DNA from: VRUE01 sp963753245
GTDB lineage: Bacteria; Actinomycetota; Thermoleophilia; Solirubrobacterales; 70-9
Direction: 5' to 3'
NCBI GenBank assembly: GCA_963753245.1
Contig: CAVWBK010000001.1
Location: 186,001-250,000, forward strand
DNA: 64,000 bases
Shown here: positions 1 through 8,544 of the stretch, piece by piece
Numbering within the stretch: position 1 is the first letter of the stretch
How the letters are laid out: the number at the start of each line of letters is the position of its first letter
Notes under the pieces: model-generated
The model's input: the letters and a program-made list of their open reading frames with translations, nothing else
What the model was told of the DNA's origin: nothing
Database searches by the model: none
Position numbers and translations under genes: made by a program

Positions 1-473
1 TCACCGTCCAGGCACAGATCCTCGCTCTACTCGAGCGGCTCAATCGCGAGCGCGGCCTCGCCACAATCCTGATCACCCACGATCTCGGTGTCGTCGCCGA
101 GCTCGCCGACCGAGTGCTTGTCATGTACGGGGGGCGAGTCGTCGAGGAAGGGACCCTGGATGAGATCTTCTATGACCCCCAGCACCCCTACACCTGGGGC
201 CTGCTCGGCTCGCTGCCGAGGATCGACCGCGCGCGCCCGGCGCGCCTCGCCCAGATTCCGGGCGCGCCCCCGTCACTGCTTGAGCTGGGCGAAGGCTGCG
301 CCTTCGGGCCCCGCTGCCCACACGCACACGACAAATGCGCCGCGATGCCCGAGCTCAAGGCGCGGCTGGGGTCAGGCCCAGCCGCTCATCGCGACCGCTG
401 CTGGCTCTCGGTCGAGCGCAAGCGCTCTGTGCGCGAGGTCGAGGGGCGGATCGGCTTGCAGGCTCCGGCATGA
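1..473 (+). CDS. Peptide ABC transporter ATPase (DppD/OppD type), 5' partial
   Basis: C-terminal part of an ATP-binding subunit that would energise uptake of oligopeptides or dipeptides at the inner face of the membrane. The frame is open from base 3. The first residues are the stretch after Walker B (TVQAQIL), then the H-loop ITHDLG near base 75 and the family C-terminal domain with PGAPPSLLELGEGCAFGPRC and clustered cysteines (CPHAHDKC), which is typical of the oligopeptide/dipeptide subfamily. The Walker A half lies outside the window. The stop overlaps the next ATG (ATGA, 470-473), so the two ATPases are translationally coupled, as in dppD-dppF. The exact substrate cannot be judged without the binding protein and permeases. 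Confidence 0.9.
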   Translation, partial: TVQAQILALLERLNRERGLATILITHDLGVVAELADRVLVMYGGRVVEEGTLDEIFYDPQHPYTWGLLGSLPRIDRARPARLAQIPGAPPSLLELGEGCAFGPRCPHAHDKCAAMPELKARLGSGPAAHRDRCWLSVERKRSVREVEGRIGLQAPA

Positions 474-1324
474 ACGCCCAACCGGTGCTCGAGGTCCGCG
501 CCCTGAGCAAGCACTTTGCCCGCCACCGTGGGCTCTTGGCCCGACGCGGAGCAGTGCCGCTCAGGGCCGTCGAGGAGGTCAGCTTCAGCCTCGGGGGAGG
601 TGAAACCCTCGGCCTGGTCGGTGAGTCCGGTTGCGGCAAGTCGACGCTCTGCCGCGCCGTCCTGCAGCTGCTCAAGCCGACCGCCGGTTCGGTTCGCTTC
701 ATGGGCCGGGAGATCGCCGGTCTCTCGCGGCGCCAGCTGCGCCCCCTGCGATCTGAGATGCAGATGGTCTTTCAGGACCCCTACTCCTCGCTGAACCCGC
801 GCAAGCGCATCGGCCAGATCGTCGGCGACCCGCTGCGCCAGCTGCAGCCGTCGTCCTCGAAGCGGGAGCTGCGCCATCGCGTCGAGGAACTGCTCGAGCG
901 GGTCGGCCTCGGCGCGGAGCACTACAACCGTTACCCGCATGAGTTCTCCGGCGGCCAGCGCCAGCGAATCGGGATCGCCCGGGCCCTGGCTCCAGAGCCG
1001 AGGCTGGTGATCGCCGACGAGCCCGTGTCCGCGCTCGATGTCTCGATCCAGGCCCAGATCATCAACCTCCTCGACGATCTCCAGGACGAGCTGGGGCTGA
1101 CCTACCTCTTCGTCGCCCATGACATCGGCATCGTTCGCCACGTCTCGGACCGAATCGCAGTGATGAGCGCCGGCCGGATCGTCGAGCAGGGGCCCGCCGA
1201 GCAGATCTGCGAGCGGCCCACCGACGCCTACACCAAGACCCTGCTGGCGGCGGTGCCGATCGCCGATCCGCGCGAAAACCGGGCCCGGCGCGCTAGCGTT
1301 GCCGGCCTTGACCCTTCCGCTTAA
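470..1324 (+). CDS. Peptide ABC transporter ATPase (DppF/OppF type)
   Basis: Second ATPase of the peptide transporter, 284 residues. Visible motifs are Walker A GESGCGKST at residues 51-59, Q-loop VFQDPYSSLNPR around Q102, signature SGGQRQR at 160-166, Walker B LVIADEP at 179-185, D-loop SALD, and the H-loop histidine in FVAHDIG near 217. A longer reading frame opens at 335, but the ATG at 470 overlaps the upstream stop and gives the normal family N-terminus, so I chose it. Together with the preceding gene it forms the heterodimeric motor. The permease and binding-protein genes would be upstream of the window. Confidence 0.93.
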   Translation: MNAQPVLEVRALSKHFARHRGLLARRGAVPLRAVEEVSFSLGGGETLGLVGESGCGKSTLCRAVLQLLKPTAGSVRFMGREIAGLSRRQLRPLRSEMQMVFQDPYSSLNPRKRIGQIVGDPLRQLQPSSSKRELRHRVEELLERVGLGAEHYNRYPHEFSGGQRQRIGIARALAPEPRLVIADEPVSALDVSIQAQIINLLDDLQDELGLTYLFVAHDIGIVRHVSDRIAVMSAGRIVEQGPAEQICERPTDAYTKTLLAAVPIADPRENRARRASVAGLDPSA

Positions 1325-2255
1325 TCCGCCGCTCAAGCCGCAGCTGGCACTGACCCGCAAAGCGCTGCCGCTGGGCGATGAATGGGTCTATGAGCCAAAG
1401 CTCGACGGCTTTCGCGCAATCGTCTTTGTCGACGGCGCAGACACGTACATCCAGTCACGCGGCGGCAAAGCGCTCTCGCGCTACTTCCCTGAGCTCAGCT
1501 TCGCCTCCGGGCGCTACGTGCTCGACGGAGAGCTGGTGATCCGCGACGAGGTGGGAGCGCTCGAATTCGATGCCCTGCAGAGCCGCATCCACCCGGCGGA
1601 GTCGCGAATCAACCTCCTGGCCAAGGAGATACCGGCCGAGTACATTGCCTTCGACCTGCTCGCTGAAGATCAGGAGTCGCTGCTGCAGCGGCCGCTGCGC
1701 GAGCGGCGCGAGCGGCTTGAGGCGCTCGCACAACGGCTCGATCTGCAGCTGACCCCGCTGACCGCCGACACCGAGCAGGCTGAGGAGTGGCTGCGCAGCA
1801 CCGAGGGCACGATGGCGAAGCAGCTCGACGCCCCCTACGTTCCCGGCAAACGCAAGGGGATGGCAAAGGTGAAGCGGGAGCGGGAGATCGACTGCGTCGT
1901 CCTCGGCTGGCGGCCGGGCAAGGATGAGGGAACGGTCGGCTCGCTGATCCTCGGCCTCTATGACGGAGCGGAGCTGCGCCCGGTCGGCCATATCTCCGGG
2001 TTCAGCGCCGAGGCGAAACGCGAGATGCCGGCGATGCTGGCGCCGCTTGAGAGCGGCGAGAGCGGAACCGCGGAGCCGAGCCGCTGGACCGGCGGGCGAG
2101 ACCTCGAGTGGGTCGCGCTGCGCCCGGAGCTGGTGATCGAAGTCGGTTATGACCACGCCTCGGCCGGTCGCATCAGGCATGGCGCTCGGTTTCGGCGATT
2201 TCGGAGCGACAAAGACCCCCGCGAGTGCCTGTTCGCTGCGCTCGATGAAGGCTGA
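1299..2255 (+). CDS. ATP-dependent DNA ligase (LigC/LigD ligase-domain type)
   Basis: Stand-alone ATP-dependent DNA ligase of 318 residues, the size of bacterial LigC-like enzymes that seal nicks in repair. The adenylation lysine is K34 in YEPKLDGFRA (motif I). LDGEL at 76-80, IAFDLL at 117-122, EGTMAKQ at 169-175 and KVKRE at 190-194 match the remaining nucleotidyltransferase motifs. The C-terminal third (VLGWRPGKDEGTVGSL onward) is the OB-fold. The start is TTG and overlaps the end of the upstream ATPase by 26 bp. No Ku, polymerase or nuclease domain is fused or adjacent, so a role in end joining is not shown here. Confidence 0.88.
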   Translation: MPALTLPLNPPLKPQLALTRKALPLGDEWVYEPKLDGFRAIVFVDGADTYIQSRGGKALSRYFPELSFASGRYVLDGELVIRDEVGALEFDALQSRIHPAESRINLLAKEIPAEYIAFDLLAEDQESLLQRPLRERRERLEALAQRLDLQLTPLTADTEQAEEWLRSTEGTMAKQLDAPYVPGKRKGMAKVKREREIDCVVLGWRPGKDEGTVGSLILGLYDGAELRPVGHISGFSAEAKREMPAMLAPLESGESGTAEPSRWTGGRDLEWVALRPELVIEVGYDHASAGRIRHGARFRRFRSDKDPRECLFAALDEG

Positions 2256-2376
2256 GCTCGCCGCGTCCAGGGCGTCATCGGTGATCGACACTCGGTGAGG
2301 GGTGCCGAACCGCTTCCCGCCAGCATCGGTTTCGAACCGGGGATCGACACTGCCGGCCAATAAAAGGTCCTTCGTG

Positions 2377-3483
2377 TCAGAACAGCGAGCTCTGGGCCGG
2401 GGGCGGAGTTGGCGTTGACGTGACCGCGTGGTGGGACCTTGGCTCTGCTCTTGAGGAGGCCTTCTTGGCTCCCCCGCTCGACCCGCGTCCGCCCAGGCGA
2501 CGCTGTGAGCGCTCTCCCCTGCCGGCCTGCAGTTCTCCCCCTCGAAGGCGTGAATCGCGAGCTCTCCCCCAGCCCTTGACCGTGCGAGTGACACGAGCGC
2601 GCTGTTCGGGGCGCATGTAGGCGTGGTCCTTGGAGTAGAGCTGTTCATATTTGGGCAACAGGTCCGGGCGTTTGGCCTCTAGCCAGCCGAAGAAGACGTC
2701 GCGCACCTCGCCGCGGAGATGAAGGGCGACGCCACCGAGGAAGGTTGCGCCCGCCTCGCGTGCGCGCGCGACGATTGGCTCAACCTGCTCGGGAGCGTCA
2801 TTTATCCCGGGCATCAGCGGCGCGATCAGCACCCCCGAGTCGATCCCGCGCTTGCGCAGCTCGCCGACCGCGTCGAGGCGGGCGCTCGGGCTTGGCGTAT
2901 GGGGCTCAGTGGCACGCCATGCCTTCTCGTCGAGAGTCGGGACCGAGAGGTTGACCGAGACCGACACCCTCTGCGCCATTCGCTCGAAGATCTCGATGTC
3001 TCTGAGCACCAGCGGCGACTTAGTCAGGACCGTGACCGGCGTCTCGGCGTCCTCCAGGGCAGCGAGGATCTCGGGCATCATCCGGTATCGACTCTCGACC
3101 CATTGATAGGGGTCGGTATTCGTTCCCAGCGCGACCAGCTCACGCTTCCAGCTCGGCCTCGCCAGCTCGACGCGCAGCAACTCGGGAGTGTTCACCTTGA
3201 CGACAATCTCGCGCTCGAAGTCCCGGTTGGCGTCGAAACCGAGGTAGATGTGGGTCGGGCGGGCGAAGCAGAAATTGCAGGCGTGGGTGCAACCTCGGTA
3301 TTGGTTGATCGACCAGTTGAAGCCAAAGCCGCCGCCCGGCACGTGATTGAGCGCCGAGCGGGCGCGGACCTCGTGGAAGTTGATCCCCATCGCCTCGGGC
3401 GCATCGAAGGTGCGCAAGACGCTGCCATCACCGACTCCCGGCAAGCGCAGGTCCCGCTCGACCCTTTGCCCATCCCATCTCAT
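2377..3483 (-). CDS. Radical SAM protein, Rv2578c family
   Basis: Radical SAM protein of 368 residues, convergent with the ligase gene. The 4Fe-4S cluster motif CTHACNFC (CxxxCxxC) lies near residues 65-72, after an N-terminus MRWDGQ that resembles the actinobacterial Rv2578c family. I used this internal ATG at 3483 rather than the frame start at 3501. The core (YRGCTHAC, LGTNTDPYQWVESRYRMM, LTKSPLVLRD) is intact. The last 55 or so residues are low complexity, rich in R, G, S and P, and end in QSSLF. That ending resembles the QxxLF pentapeptide by which repair proteins bind the sliding clamp. The reaction of this family is not established; a link to nucleic acid repair is inference. Confidence 0.85.
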   Translation of the reverse strand: MRWDGQRVERDLRLPGVGDGSVLRTFDAPEAMGINFHEVRARSALNHVPGGGFGFNWSINQYRGCTHACNFCFARPTHIYLGFDANRDFEREIVVKVNTPELLRVELARPSWKRELVALGTNTDPYQWVESRYRMMPEILAALEDAETPVTVLTKSPLVLRDIEIFERMAQRVSVSVNLSVPTLDEKAWRATEPHTPSPSARLDAVGELRKRGIDSGVLIAPLMPGINDAPEQVEPIVARAREAGATFLGGVALHLRGEVRDVFFGWLEAKRPDLLPKYEQLYSKDHAYMRPEQRARVTRTVKGWGRARDSRLRGGELQAGRGERSQRRLGGRGSSGGAKKASSRAEPRSHHAVTSTPTPPPAQSSLF

Positions 3484-3555
3484 ACAAACACACGTTCGCA
3501 TAGAGATCGGATGCCTTTCCGCTGCGCCGGAAGCTCACTCCTGACCGGCAACTAG

Positions 3556-4040
3556 CTAGACGCTCGAACCGGTCTCTTCTCGCCGGAACGTGGCCAGCTG
3601 GTCAAGCGCTTTGGCACGGGCTTTCGAGCGCAGCGGCGGCAGCACAGCGACGAGGTTGCCGCTTGCGCCGAGCGCCTGCTTCGCCCAGCGGCGGAAATCG
3701 AACTCGTCGACGTGGTCGACGATCAGGCCGTCGGCGAAGCGAAACCTCGCCTGGATGTCGTTGACGACCGGCCGGCCGGTGGAGAAAGTGTAGTTGGCGA
3801 CCCAGTGCGCGGAGCCACTCTCCGCATCGGCCTCGTGCTCGCCTAGCTCGATCTTCAGGTCGGTCGCACGACCGGTCAGCATCCTCCACATGGCGCCGAT
3901 CTCCTCGCCTTCGAGGTCGCCGAAGGCCGGGCACAGAAATGGGCATCGGGGGCATAACAGGCGGTCATCGCCGCGCCGTTGCGCTGCCCGAACTCTTCGT
4001 AGAAGCGCTCGATCAGCGCCCGGTTTGCCTCGCCAGACAT
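3556..4040 (-). pseudogene. SnoaL/NTF2-like protein gene with a frameshift
   Basis: The downstream part (from 3891 leftwards) reads as a SnoaL-like NTF2-fold domain (GRPVVNDIQARFRFADGLIVDHVDEFDF). A proper N-terminus is present in another frame starting ATG at 4040 (MSGEANRALIERFYEEFG, then ACYAPDAHFC). The two frames join near 3929-3933, where one base appears to be missing between codons for HFC and PAFGDLEGEEIG. With one base restored it would be about 161 residues, normal for the family. Either the gene is inactivated or the assembly has a single-base deletion in a GGCCGGGC run. No substrate can be predicted. Confidence 0.75.
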
Positions 4041-4057
4041 GGCGAGAGCCTACGTCC

Positions 4058-4522
4058 TCAGCCGGGCAGCTCGCCGCTGATCACGTAACGGAGCACGGCG
4101 ATCACCTGCTCGACGTCGCGAGCGGTCCCCTGGGCGGCGCGGTCGACCTCCTTCAGGGCGTGATCGATCTCGGTGGCGTGAAGAGTGAGAATCGGCTTGC
4201 CGAGCGCCGCCGCGTAACCGGCGTCGAAGGCCGCGTTCCACTGCCGATATTTGTCGCCGAAGCGGACCACGACGATGTCGGCGGCGCGAATCAACGTCTG
4301 GGTGCGGATCGCGTTGACCCCGGCGCCCATGTGGTCGCGCCAGAACGGCTCCTCCTCCTCGCCGAGCGTGCCGACCCCGGCCTCATCGGATGCCGCGTGG
4401 TCGGTGACCGGCGCGGAGAGCTCGACCGCTAGCCCCGCCTCACGCACGCCGGACTCGATCCGCTCGCGCCAGTCGGAGTGGATCTCTCCGGAGAGGTAGA
4501 CCTGCCAGGTGCGCTCCGCCAC
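4058..4522 (-). CDS. YtoQ family protein
   Basis: 154-residue protein matching the YtoQ family, related to the nucleoside 2-deoxyribosyltransferase-like fold. The start TWQVYLSGEIHSDWRERI and the central RAADIVVVRFGDKYRQWNAAFDAGYAAALGKPILTLH are characteristic: a small Rossmann-like domain with an N-terminal VYLSGEIH strand. It lies 17 bp downstream of the broken SnoaL-like gene's ATG in the same direction and diverges from the MFS gene. Biochemical function is unknown for the family as far as I know. Confidence 0.85.
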   Translation of the reverse strand: MAERTWQVYLSGEIHSDWRERIESGVREAGLAVELSAPVTDHAASDEAGVGTLGEEEEPFWRDHMGAGVNAIRTQTLIRAADIVVVRFGDKYRQWNAAFDAGYAAALGKPILTLHATEIDHALKEVDRAAQGTARDVEQVIAVLRYVISGELPG

Positions 4523-4609
4523 GCTCCCATCCTAGAACGTGGATTCGGTTGTTCCCGCCTGCCGAGAACATGGGCGCTGAGTTCGAGCAGGGGTGGTAGC
4601 ATATCTGAC

Positions 4610-6145
4610 GTGAACGTAAGAAAGAGATTCCAAGGCGGGCTTGGGGTTTCCGCTGATCACGAGAACTACCGTTGGTGGGCTCTCTCCTGCACCAGCCTCG
4701 GGATGCTGTTGGTCGCAACCAACTCGGGAACCCTGATCATCGCCCTGCCCGATCTGGAGCGCTCGCTGGGCACCGGCTTGCTCGAACTGGTCTGGGTGAT
4801 CCTCGCCTACATGATCTCCTCGACCGTGCTGGTCCTCACCGCAGGGCGCCTCTCCGATCTCTTTGGCCGCAAGACCGCATTCGTCGGCGCCTTCGTCCTC
4901 TTCGCGTTCGCCTCGCTCGGCGCGGGGTTCTCAAGCAACGGCACGGAGCTAATCCTCTGGCGGATCCTGCAGGGCGTCGGCGGCGCCTTCATCTTCGCCA
5001 ACGGTCCGGCGCTGGTCACCGACGCCTTTCCCCAGGAGCAGCTCGGCCTGGCGATGGGGACAAACACGATGGTCGCCGCGATCGGCCTGGTCATCGGCCC
5101 GGTGCTCGGTGGGGCCCTGGTCGCCATCTCCTGGCAATGGGTCTTCTGGTTCAACGTGCCACTGGCGCTCGCGGGCGCCGTCTGGGCCGCCCTCGTCCTC
5201 CATGAGCTCGCCACACGCGACCCGGTGCGCGGCCTGGACCTGGGCGGCACGATCACCTTCGTCTTCGGGCTGACCGGCTTGGTCTACGGAATCTCGCGCG
5301 GCGGCATCTCGGGCTGGGGTGATCCGCTGGTGATCGGCTCGCTGATCGCCGGGGTTGTGCTGCTACCCGTCTTCGTCCTGGTCGAGCACCGCGGCCGCGC
5401 CCCGATGCTCGACCTCTCGATCTTCCGAAACCGGCTGTTCGCGGCGGCGACCGGGGCCGCCTTCATCAACGGGCTCTCGCGCTTCGCGCTGATGTTCATC
5501 TTCGTCTTCTATTACCAGGGAGCCCAGGGCGACGATCCGATCACGGCCGGGATCAAGCTGGCGCCGATGGCGATCGGGATGCTGATCGCCTCGCCGCTGG
5601 CCGGGATCTGGGCCGACCGTCACGGCTCGCGGATGCTGGCGGCGGGCGGGATGCTGGTCAGCGCCGCCGCGCTTGCCGCGATGACGACGCTACGGGCCGA
5701 CTCGCCCTACTGGCAGAGCCTGCTCTGGCTCGGTCTGATCGGAGTCGGCTCGGGGATGTTCAACTCGCCCAACACCGCCGCGATGATGGGCGCGGTGCCC
5801 GCCGATCGCCGCGGGATTGCCGCCGGCGCGAGAACGATGCTGCAGAACACCGGCGCGGTGATCTCGATTGCCTTCGTGCTGGCGATCGTCACCGCCGCGA
5901 TCCCCAAGCCGGTGCTCTTTCAGATCTTCTCCGGCCTCGCCTCAGGTCTGACATCGGCGCAGCTGGACCCCTTCATCGCCAATATGCACACCGCGCTGTG
6001 GGTTCTTTCGATCACCTCCCTGCTCGGCGCCGGAGTCTCGCTGCTGCGCCCCCGCCACGTCGTCGCGATCAGCGACAATCGCTCTGTGCACGGGGTCCGG
6101 GCCAGCGAGGAAGCGATCCTCGAGGAGGTGCAAGCGCTGCCATGA
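4610..6145 (+). CDS. MFS drug efflux transporter, DHA2 (14-TM) family
   Basis: About 511 residues with the hydrophobic pattern of a 14-helix drug:proton antiporter. The first helix WALSCTSLGMLLVATNSGTL, the motif A-like loop GRLSDLFGRKTAF and motif C-like GPVLGGALVA are present. The open frame extends to 4478, but the reading before 4610 is not protein-like. I chose the GTG at 4610; it lies only a few bases after the hexamer TAGCAT, so a leaderless transcript is possible. The stop overlaps the following MerR gene (ATGA 6142-6145). The pump and regulator are therefore co-transcribed, which suggests MerR control of the pump by its own substrate. Confidence 0.9.
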   Translation: MNVRKRFQGGLGVSADHENYRWWALSCTSLGMLLVATNSGTLIIALPDLERSLGTGLLELVWVILAYMISSTVLVLTAGRLSDLFGRKTAFVGAFVLFAFASLGAGFSSNGTELILWRILQGVGGAFIFANGPALVTDAFPQEQLGLAMGTNTMVAAIGLVIGPVLGGALVAISWQWVFWFNVPLALAGAVWAALVLHELATRDPVRGLDLGGTITFVFGLTGLVYGISRGGISGWGDPLVIGSLIAGVVLLPVFVLVEHRGRAPMLDLSIFRNRLFAAATGAAFINGLSRFALMFIFVFYYQGAQGDDPITAGIKLAPMAIGMLIASPLAGIWADRHGSRMLAAGGMLVSAAALAAMTTLRADSPYWQSLLWLGLIGVGSGMFNSPNTAAMMGAVPADRRGIAAGARTMLQNTGAVISIAFVLAIVTAAIPKPVLFQIFSGLASGLTSAQLDPFIANMHTALWVLSITSLLGAGVSLLRPRHVVAISDNRSVHGVRASEEAILEEVQALP

Positions 6146-6588
6146 ACCAGGAGCTGAGGATCGGCGAGGTTGCCAAGCTGACCGCCACCACCCCGCGCAC
6201 GATCCGCTACTACGAGGAGATCGGCCTGCTGCCAACCGCGGGCGATCGCGAGCCCGGCGCCCACCGCAGCTATCGCGAGGATGACGTCGAGCGCCTGACC
6301 GAGCTGCTGCGGCTCAAGGACCTGCTCGGAATCTCTTTGGAGGAGCTGAAGGAGCTGGTCAGCGCCGAGGATGCCCGCGCCGAGCTGCGGCGCGAGTGGC
6401 GCAGCGGCGTCGAGGACCCGGTCCGCCGCCGCGAGATCCTCGAGGAGAGCCTCGGCCACATCGCCAAACAGCTCGAGCTGGTGCGGCGGCGACGCGAGGA
6501 GATCGCGAAACTCGAGCAGGAGCTGCTCGCCAAGCGCAGGCGGGTTCGCGGCCTTATCCGGGAGACTGCTCCTCGAAGTGCTTACTGA
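6142..6588 (+). CDS. MerR family transcriptional regulator
   Basis: 148 residues. The N-terminal winged helix-turn-helix reads RIGEVAKLTATTPRTIRYYEEIGLLP, with the conserved R(T)IRYYE core. The rest is a long charged coiled coil (ELLRLKDLLGISLEELKELV, then RRREEIAKLEQELLAKRRR), with no cysteine metal-binding loop at the C-terminus. It therefore belongs with small-molecule-sensing rather than metal-sensing MerR proteins. The gene overlaps the MFS pump gene by 4 bp and is its likely regulator. Its 3' end overlaps the convergent dCTP deaminase gene by 35 bp. Confidence 0.9.
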   Translation: MNQELRIGEVAKLTATTPRTIRYYEEIGLLPTAGDREPGAHRSYREDDVERLTELLRLKDLLGISLEELKELVSAEDARAELRREWRSGVEDPVRRREILEESLGHIAKQLELVRRRREEIAKLEQELLAKRRRVRGLIRETAPRSAY

Positions 6589-7732
6589 GCATCGTCACCT
6601 GGCCCTGGTAGTTGGAGCCCAGATCGGCGCCGTAGAGCCGCTCCGCCGGGGCGCTGGTGCGCTCTAGCGCCAGCTTGCAGACCGGTTGGCGGTGCTCGAC
6701 CATGAAGGGGACGTCACGCGCCCGAACCTCAAGCGCGGCGCGACTTCCGTGGCGATCGCCGGCGGGGTCATAGCCAAAGCCGGGGTCAAAGAAGCCGGCG
6801 TAGTGGGTGCGCAGCTCACCGGCAGTCGGGTCATAGGCCATCATCTCGGCGGCGATCGGCGGCGGGATGCAGACCCCCTCGGCTGAGAGCAGCAGATAGA
6901 AGATCTCGGGCTCGAGCACGATCCGCCCACCGCGCTCGGGCAATACCGGGTCCCAGTAATCGGTCCAACGGTAGGCCCTGATCTGTGAGAGGTCGATCGG
7001 CAGGCTGTTCTTCTTCGCCCGGTAACCGACTATGCGATCGCTGGGCCCGGAGAGGTCGACGCTCAAAAACAGCCCGTCAGCAAGGGCCAGCTCGGACTCA
7101 CGCAGGGCGTGGGAATCCAGATAGAGCAGCGGGAACTCGCCCTGCAGACGGCGGATCTCCTCGTCATCGAGCCGCACCTCGCCGCGCGCCAGTCGCAGCT
7201 GATTGAGCGAGAGCCCGCTCTGCACCTGGATCGCAAAAGAACGGGGGACGACCTCCAGATAGAGCCTGCCGCGATAGCCGGCACGAATCTCATCGAAGCG
7301 ATGGTGGCGATCGGTCAGCACCCTGGTGAAGACATCAAGGCGGCCGGTCGAGCTCTTCGGATTGGCCTTCGCGCGCACGTCATCTGGCAGCGCCAGCTCC
7401 TCGATCAGGGGCACTAGGTAGGGGCGGTCACGCTCCAGTACGGCGCCGTCGCGCAGGTCGATTTTTTGGAAGGCGAGGCCCTCGATCTTCTCCTCGACGG
7501 TCGAGTCGACATCGGGCAAAAAGCTGCAGCGCAGCGCCCAGGCAAAGTCGCCGAGCCGCAGGTCGATGCTGGCCGGCTGGATCGCCTCGGGCCTGATCCG
7601 GTACTCGCCGGAGCCGATCCACTCAGCCGCGATCGCCGCCTCCAGCGCTTGGGAGGGAAAGACGCCGCGCAGCGCCGCGGCGGCGTGCTCCTGATCGAGG
7701 GCGCCAGACGCGCCCTGGCCTGCTTGGCTCAT
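6554..7732 (-). CDS. 2'-deoxycytidine 5'-triphosphate deaminase, long form
   Basis: 392-residue member of the long dCTP deaminase family, which makes dUTP for thymidylate synthesis. It is about twice the length of the usual Dcd (about 190 residues). The trimeric-dUTPase-like signatures are RAKANPKSSTGRLDVFTR, with the serine/arginine/glutamate-type substrate-binding motif, and YRGRLYLEVVPRSFAIQVQ followed by SGLSLNQLRL. A second similar region follows around 270-360 (YDPTAGELRTHYAGFFDPGFG), indicating an internal duplication. The C-terminal 35 bp overlap the MerR gene on the other strand. Confidence 0.82.
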   Translation of the reverse strand: MSQAGQGASGALDQEHAAAALRGVFPSQALEAAIAAEWIGSGEYRIRPEAIQPASIDLRLGDFAWALRCSFLPDVDSTVEEKIEGLAFQKIDLRDGAVLERDRPYLVPLIEELALPDDVRAKANPKSSTGRLDVFTRVLTDRHHRFDEIRAGYRGRLYLEVVPRSFAIQVQSGLSLNQLRLARGEVRLDDEEIRRLQGEFPLLYLDSHALRESELALADGLFLSVDLSGPSDRIVGYRAKKNSLPIDLSQIRAYRWTDYWDPVLPERGGRIVLEPEIFYLLLSAEGVCIPPPIAAEMMAYDPTAGELRTHYAGFFDPGFGYDPAGDRHGSRAALEVRARDVPFMVEHRQPVCKLALERTSAPAERLYGADLGSNYQGQVTMLSKHFEEQSPG

Positions 7733-7814
7733 TCGCGCAGACTATGCGGAGAGAGCGCTCACCCGATCGCTCCGCGGCGCAGGCCTGAGCGCAAAGTCCG
7801 CATTTCTTTGGCGC

Positions 7815-8543
7815 TCAGCGCAGGGTTCTCTCGCTTGCCTTCTCTGCCGCCTCGTCCATCGCAATCTGGAAGACCGCGAGGACGCTGCGCGAGGCGAGCG
7901 GTCGCATCCGCTCCAGCGCCTCGCGGATCCGCGGCCACTCGGCCTCCGGCCGGCCGGCCCGATCAAAGGGCTCCCAGATCTCGTTGACGAAGAGGTCGAC
8001 GAAGGTGCGGGCGGCGCCATCGGAATGGCAGCGCAACTGCTCGGCCGCCGCCATCGCCGGCTCGGTCTGAATCCCGAGCTCGGCCAGCTCGACCGCGGCC
8101 AGCTGCAGACTGGGGCTGATCACCTCGATGCGACCATCGGGAAGCGCGCGCAGCATCCCCAGCTCTTCTCCGCGGCGCAGAAGCTCGGGGTCGACGCCCT
8201 CGGCCCCCCAGAGCTCGGCGATCTCGGCCGCCTCGTAGATCTCCGGTGACTCATCCTCGAAGGGGACCCGGATCGCCCGGGAGAAGTCGAGGATCTCGGC
8301 AACCGAGCCGTCGCTGTTCTCGAGCACTCGGCGGATCGCCTCGAGGTTGAGGCCCTCAGCCTGCATCTCTCGGGTCAGCTCGATCCGAGCGACGTGCTCC
8401 TCGTCGTAGTAGCCGGTACGGCCGCGGACGACCGGCGGCGGCAGCAGCCCCCTGGTCTGGTGGGCGCGGATGTTGCGCACCGTCATCCCGGTTCGCTCCG
8501 CCAGGCCGCGAATCGTCATCTCGCCGGCGGCTGGGGCGGCCAT
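7815..8543 (-). CDS. MerR family transcriptional regulator
   Basis: 242-residue regulator with an N-terminal MerR helix-turn-helix (MTIRGLAERTGMTVRNIRAHQTRGLLPPP) and the family's tyrosine pair replaced by H/Q. A long C-terminal region rich in acidic residues (from about 95 to the end) could bind a ligand. Its ATG is one base from the stop of the SDR gene, so it is the last gene of a three-gene operon: DsbA-like protein, SDR, MerR. Target unknown; co-regulation of the two oxidoreductase-like genes is the simplest guess. Confidence 0.85.
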   Translation of the reverse strand: MAAPAAGEMTIRGLAERTGMTVRNIRAHQTRGLLPPPVVRGRTGYYDEEHVARIELTREMQAEGLNLEAIRRVLENSDGSVAEILDFSRAIRVPFEDESPEIYEAAEIAELWGAEGVDPELLRRGEELGMLRALPDGRIEVISPSLQLAAVELAELGIQTEPAMAAAEQLRCHSDGAARTFVDLFVNEIWEPFDRAGRPEAEWPRIREALERMRPLASRSVLAVFQIAMDEAAEKASERTLR

Positions 8544-8544
8544 C

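Noticed and set aside
386..1360. 324-residue minus-strand frame
   Set aside because: Antisense to the peptide transporter ATPase, which has all motifs.
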